NCBI GenBank assembly: GCA_046331545.1
Contig: JAXLQR010000002.1
Coordinates: 1,488,001 to 1,552,000, forward strand
Source of the DNA: JADJVL01 sp046331545
GTDB taxonomy: Bacteria > Acidobacteriota > Holophagae > Holophagales > Holophagaceae
Direction: 5' to 3'
Length of the DNA: 64,000 nucleotides
Notes under the pieces: model-generated
What the model was told of the DNA's origin: nothing
The model's input: the letters and a program-made list of their open reading frames with translations, nothing else
Database searches by the model: none
Translations under genes and position numbers: made by a program
In this document: positions 61,133 to 64,000 of the stretch, piece after piece
Position numbering within the stretch: position 1 is the first letter of the stretch
How the letters are laid out: each line of letters starts with the position of its first letter

Positions 61133-63283
61133 ATGCGACCCATCACGGTGCTGGCCACCCTGCTCGCCTGCGGCGCGGCGTTCGCCCAGGACTCCGCCCC
61201 CAAGCCCGTCCCCGCCGCCGTCAGCGATCCCGCCCTCCGCGTCGGGGAGCTGGAGCGCCTCGGGGAGAACGGCCGCGACGTCATGGTGCTGGGCCTGGAC
61301 GCCCCGGGCTTCGACAAGCTGAAACCCAGCCAGCGGAAGTACGCCTACTTCCTCTACCGGGCCGCCATCGCCGGCCACGACATCTTCTACCTGCAGAGCC
61401 ACCGCACGGCCCTGGAGATCCGCAACCTGCTGGAGGCCATCTACGAGAAGCGGGAAGGCCTGGACCCCGCCGCCGCGGCCGGCCTGGAGGAGTACCTGAA
61501 GCTGGTCTGGATCCACCATGGCCAGTACGACCACTGGAACCACACCAAGTTCACGCCCCGGCTCCTCACCTTCGAGCAGCTCAAGGCCGCCGCCCAGCAC
61601 GCCAGGAAGAAGGGGGCGGCCTTCGACTTCGCGAAGGGCGAGACCCTGGAGAAGAAGCTGGCCCGCCTGCGGCCCCACATCTTCGACGCGAAGGTGGATC
61701 CGGTGCAGGTGAACCAGACCCCGGGCGCGGACCCCGTGGCCACCAGCGCGGTGGGGATGTACGACCCGGGCCTCACCCTCAAGGACATCGAGGCCCTGCC
61801 CAAGGCCGACCAGGAGAAGCTGAACGTGCGCTTCGGCCTGGTGCGCGACAAGAAGGGCAGGCGCACCGTCGAGGCCCAGGAGTTCAAGGTGGGCGGCGTC
61901 TTCGGCCAGGACCTGGAGCGGGTGGTCTACTGGCTTAAGAAGGCCGCGGGCTACGTGGACAACAGCTTCGTCGAGGTGGAGAAGGACGGCGTCAAGAAGC
62001 TGCGCAGCGAGCCCGACGCGAACCAGAAGGCGGCCCTGGACCAGCTCATCGCCCACTTCGAGACCGGCGACGAGGCCGCCTACAAGGCCCACACCGTGGC
62101 CTGGCTCAAGACCAAGGGCGCGGTGGACTACCTGAACGGCTTCGTGGAGACCTACAAGGACCCGCGGGGCATCATCGGCAGCTACGAGGCCAACGTCAGC
62201 ATCCTGGCGGACAGCGAGAAGATCGGGAAGCTGAGCCAGAGCGCCCTCTACTTCGAGGCGAAGATGCCCTGGGACGCCAAGTGGAAGCGCGCCAAGGTGG
62301 ATCCGCCGGTGGCCACCGTGGTCAACGTGCTGGTGGAGACCGGCGACGGCGGCCCCGTGAGCGCCGCGGCCTACAACCTCCCCAACTACGCGGACGTCCG
62401 CAAGGACCACGGCTCGAAGAACGTGGTCCTGCTCAACGTCGAGAGCACCGACTCGGCCAAGGTGAAGCAGGCCCGGCTGGAGGCCTTCTACCGGCCCGAG
62501 GACCGGGAGAAGGTGGCGAAGCACGGGGCCCTGGCCCGCCAGTGGCTGGTCTACATGCACGAGGTCATCGGCCACGGCTCGGGCCAGGGCGACGTGGCCC
62601 TCGCCGGCGCGGACCCCGCCACGAAGGTCGGACCGACCTACTCGGCCCTGGAGGAGTGCCGCGCGGACCTGGTGGCCCTCTACCAGTTCCTGGACCCCAA
62701 GGTGGTGGAGATCGGCGCCGTGAGCGCCGAGGAGCACCTGGACGCCGCCCACGCCATGCTGCTCAGCTACCTGGTCAACCAGTTCGCCGCCAACGCGAAC
62801 CACCAGGGCGACACGATCCGCGAGGCCCACGACCGGGGCCGCCAGCTCGTGCTGAACTACCTGCTCCAGCCCTCCCGGGACTTCGGCGTGGCGATGGAGG
62901 AGAAGGACGGCAAGCGCTGGATCGCCGTGACCGACCTGAACAAGGCCCACGCGGGCGTCGGCGAGATCCTCGGCAAGCTGCAGGCCTTCAAGTCCATGGG
63001 CGACAAGGCCGGCGCCGAGGCCTTCTTCGGCGAGTTCGGCACGAAGGTCAACCCCGCCTGGCGCGACGACGCCAAGGCCCGCGCCGAAGCCATGAACCTC
63101 CCCAAGCTCCGCGCCTTCGTCTTCCCCCAGCTCGTGCCCGTCATGGGCGAGAGCCGGTTCGCCAAGGAAGGCGAGAAGCGGGAGGTGCTGAGCGAAGTGC
63201 GCCTCGAGACCCGCGAGGACCTCGCCGAGCAGATGCTGCGGTTCAAGCGGTGGAGCAAGAGCCGGGAGATCGCGCCGAAGTAG
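61133..63283 (+). CDS. Secreted M49 (dipeptidyl peptidase III-like) metallopeptidase
   Basis: 716 residues with GGAGG upstream. A signal peptide (TVLATLLACGAAFAQ) is followed by an all-helical upper lobe and the M49 zinc site HEVIGH (476-481) with the third ligand in EECRAD (507-512). DPP III enzymes remove dipeptides from N-termini; the EECRAD form and the secretion signal distinguish this bacterial branch from cytosolic eukaryotic DPP III. It is transcribed alone. Confidence 0.9.
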   Translation: MRPITVLATLLACGAAFAQDSAPKPVPAAVSDPALRVGELERLGENGRDVMVLGLDAPGFDKLKPSQRKYAYFLYRAAIAGHDIFYLQSHRTALEIRNLLEAIYEKREGLDPAAAAGLEEYLKLVWIHHGQYDHWNHTKFTPRLLTFEQLKAAAQHARKKGAAFDFAKGETLEKKLARLRPHIFDAKVDPVQVNQTPGADPVATSAVGMYDPGLTLKDIEALPKADQEKLNVRFGLVRDKKGRRTVEAQEFKVGGVFGQDLERVVYWLKKAAGYVDNSFVEVEKDGVKKLRSEPDANQKAALDQLIAHFETGDEAAYKAHTVAWLKTKGAVDYLNGFVETYKDPRGIIGSYEANVSILADSEKIGKLSQSALYFEAKMPWDAKWKRAKVDPPVATVVNVLVETGDGGPVSAAAYNLPNYADVRKDHGSKNVVLLNVESTDSAKVKQARLEAFYRPEDREKVAKHGALARQWLVYMHEVIGHGSGQGDVALAGADPATKVGPTYSALEECRADLVALYQFLDPKVVEIGAVSAEEHLDAAHAMLLSYLVNQFAANANHQGDTIREAHDRGRQLVLNYLLQPSRDFGVAMEEKDGKRWIAVTDLNKAHAGVGEILGKLQAFKSMGDKAGAEAFFGEFGTKVNPAWRDDAKARAEAMNLPKLRAFVFPQLVPVMGESRFAKEGEKREVLSEVRLETREDLAEQMLRFKRWSKSREIAPK

Positions 63284-63303
63284 GCCTGGGTCGAACCACG
63301 CAT

Positions 63304-63332
63304 GGAACGGGGCCGCTCACGCGGCTCGTTTC
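63304..63332 (+). terminator. Probable terminator of the M49 gene
   Basis: GGAACGGGGCCGC and GCGGCTCGTTTC pair with one bulge and one G-T, followed by ATTTACC. The right arm overlaps the stop codon of the convergent membrane-protein gene. Confidence 0.5.
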
Positions 63333-63675
63333 ATTTACCCTCTCCGACGCGCAGTCCGCAGTGCTTGCACTGCTTCGGGAGGAGCAGACCCTTCACGTCA
63401 AAGGGCAGGAAAAAACTCCGTCCGCATCGTGGGCACGAGATGCCGCCATACCACATGGCCAAGCCTATGCCGGCTCCAATTCCGAAGACATCCACAAGAA
63501 CGACATGGCGAGAATACCAAGCGGATGCAGCGAAAAATGCAGCGAGGGGGCATGCGAAGAGTCCGGCACCCAGAAACCAGCACCAACGTGCCCTTCGAAA
63601 GGACCGCCAGAACTTGCCATACTCCCCAGGCTTGGGGTCGACCCATGGGGCCGTGCTGCCGAGTGCAGAAGGCAT
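63331..63675 (-). CDS. Small membrane protein with C-terminal zinc ribbon
   Basis: 114 residues from the ATG at 63675, 2 bp after the response-regulator stop and behind GGAGGAG. Two membrane segments (about 33-52 and 57-75) and a C-terminal CPRCGRSF...QCKHCG zinc ribbon. The order (membrane first, ribbon last) is the reverse of the array at the left end of the window, so it is not a simple copy. GC is lower than in the core. Function unknown. Confidence 0.65.
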   Translation of the reverse strand: MPSALGSTAPWVDPKPGEYGKFWRSFRRARWCWFLGAGLFACPLAAFFAASAWYSRHVVLVDVFGIGAGIGLAMWYGGISCPRCGRSFFLPFDVKGLLLPKQCKHCGLRVGEGK

Positions 63676-63677
63676 AC

Positions 63678-64000
63678 CTACTCCTCCCCCTTCCTCACCT
63701 TCCCCTCCGGATCGAACTGGTAACCCACGCTCCGGATGGTGTGCACCCACCGCGGGTGGTGGGGATCCACCTCCATGCACTTGCGGATGCGCACGATGAA
63801 GTTGTCCACGGTGCGCGTCGTGGGCTCGGCGTCGCCGCCCCAGACCTTGGCGATGATGTCGGCGCGGCTGACGACCTGGCCGGCCTTCTCCATGAGGAGC
63901 TTGAGGATCATGCACTCCTTCACGCCCAGGGTGAACGGCCCGTGGGGACCCTCGCCAGCGAAGTTCTCGAAGTCCACCCAGTGCTCGCCGAAGACCTGGC
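63678..64000 (-). CDS. Response regulator, OmpR/PhoB type (partial)
   Basis: Truncated at the right edge; only the C-terminal winged-helix DNA-binding domain is visible. LMEKAGQVVSRADIIAKVWGGD, TVDNFIVRIRKCMEVDP and HTIRSVGYQF are the family recognition-helix and wing phrases. The receiver domain must lie beyond 64000. Its stop is 2 bp before the next gene, so both are co-transcribed. Confidence 0.9.
   Translation of the reverse strand, partial: QVFGEHWVDFENFAGEGPHGPFTLGVKECMILKLLMEKAGQVVSRADIIAKVWGGDAEPTTRTVDNFIVRIRKCMEVDPHHPRWVHTIRSVGYQFDPEGKVRKGEE

Overview
The window looks like a core chromosomal segment of a high-GC (roughly 70% by eye) Gram-negative bacterium. TonB receptor, outer-membrane barrels, LolA-like proteins, MglA/MglB, a KorAB ferredoxin-linked 2-oxoacid oxidoreductase, a bacterial deoxyhypusine-synthase-like protein and M49 peptidase together suggest an Acidobacteriota member of the Holophagae type (Geothrix/Holophaga-like). 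That assignment is inference from gene content, not from a marker gene. Genes are tightly packed on both strands, very often joined by 4-nt ATGA/GTGA overlaps. No rRNA, CRISPR array, insertion sequence or prophage was seen; two tRNAs (Asn-GTT, Val-CAC) are present.

Layout. 1-1260: lower-GC tandem family of small zinc-ribbon membrane proteins. 1295-4079: deoxyhypusine-synthase-like enzyme and secreted proteins of unknown role. 4139-12053 (minus): a long run with pfkA, a large sortilin-like/Ig/dockerin exoprotein, manC and a stand-alone phosphomannose-isomerase-type cupin (GDP-mannose supply). 12171-15011 (plus): thiC and two small genes. 15401-20619: moaA, 2-oxoglutarate/iron oxygenase-type protein, outer-membrane barrel, with a duplicated 70-bp terminator unit. 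20677-24229: recA, GT2 glycosyltransferase, ankyrin protein. 24239-28016: small enzymes (DUF2200, cupin, two RibD-C reductase-like, DUF1801). 28013-30510: a clearly lower-GC DNA methyltransferase plus a nuclease-like partner, the best candidate for a recently acquired defence module. 30639-32881: mtnP and a cation/proton antiporter.

32878-38325 is a vitamin B12 uptake locus: btuB-btuF-btuC-btuD behind a recognisable cobalamin riboswitch, preceded by a CobC-like phosphatase. 38390-43726: RdgB, a ThiF/MoeB-type activating enzyme, a 5'-nucleotidase and hypothetical proteins. 43831-47636: xseB-ispA-dxs isoprenoid operon. 47722-51988: NtrC-family regulator, a lysine-rich secreted protein, the MglB-MglA polarity switch, YjbR-like protein, Tpx. 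51998-55206: ferritin-like protein and korAB. 55494-64000: outer-membrane barrel, tRNA-Asn, NhaR-type regulator, LOG protein, Crp/Fnr regulator, a six-Asp-box propeller protein, EF-P, tRNA-Val, M49 peptidase, a zinc-ribbon membrane protein and a truncated response regulator.

The most notable observations are the low-GC methyltransferase/nuclease-like pair coupled to a native reductase-like gene, the zinc-ribbon gene array with frame-conserved leaders, an EF-P with Asn at its tip alongside a deoxyhypusine-synthase-like protein, a Tpx without the usual resolving cysteine, and several large hairpins placed at gene boundaries (in front of the barrel start codon at 20619, and at 21918-21956).
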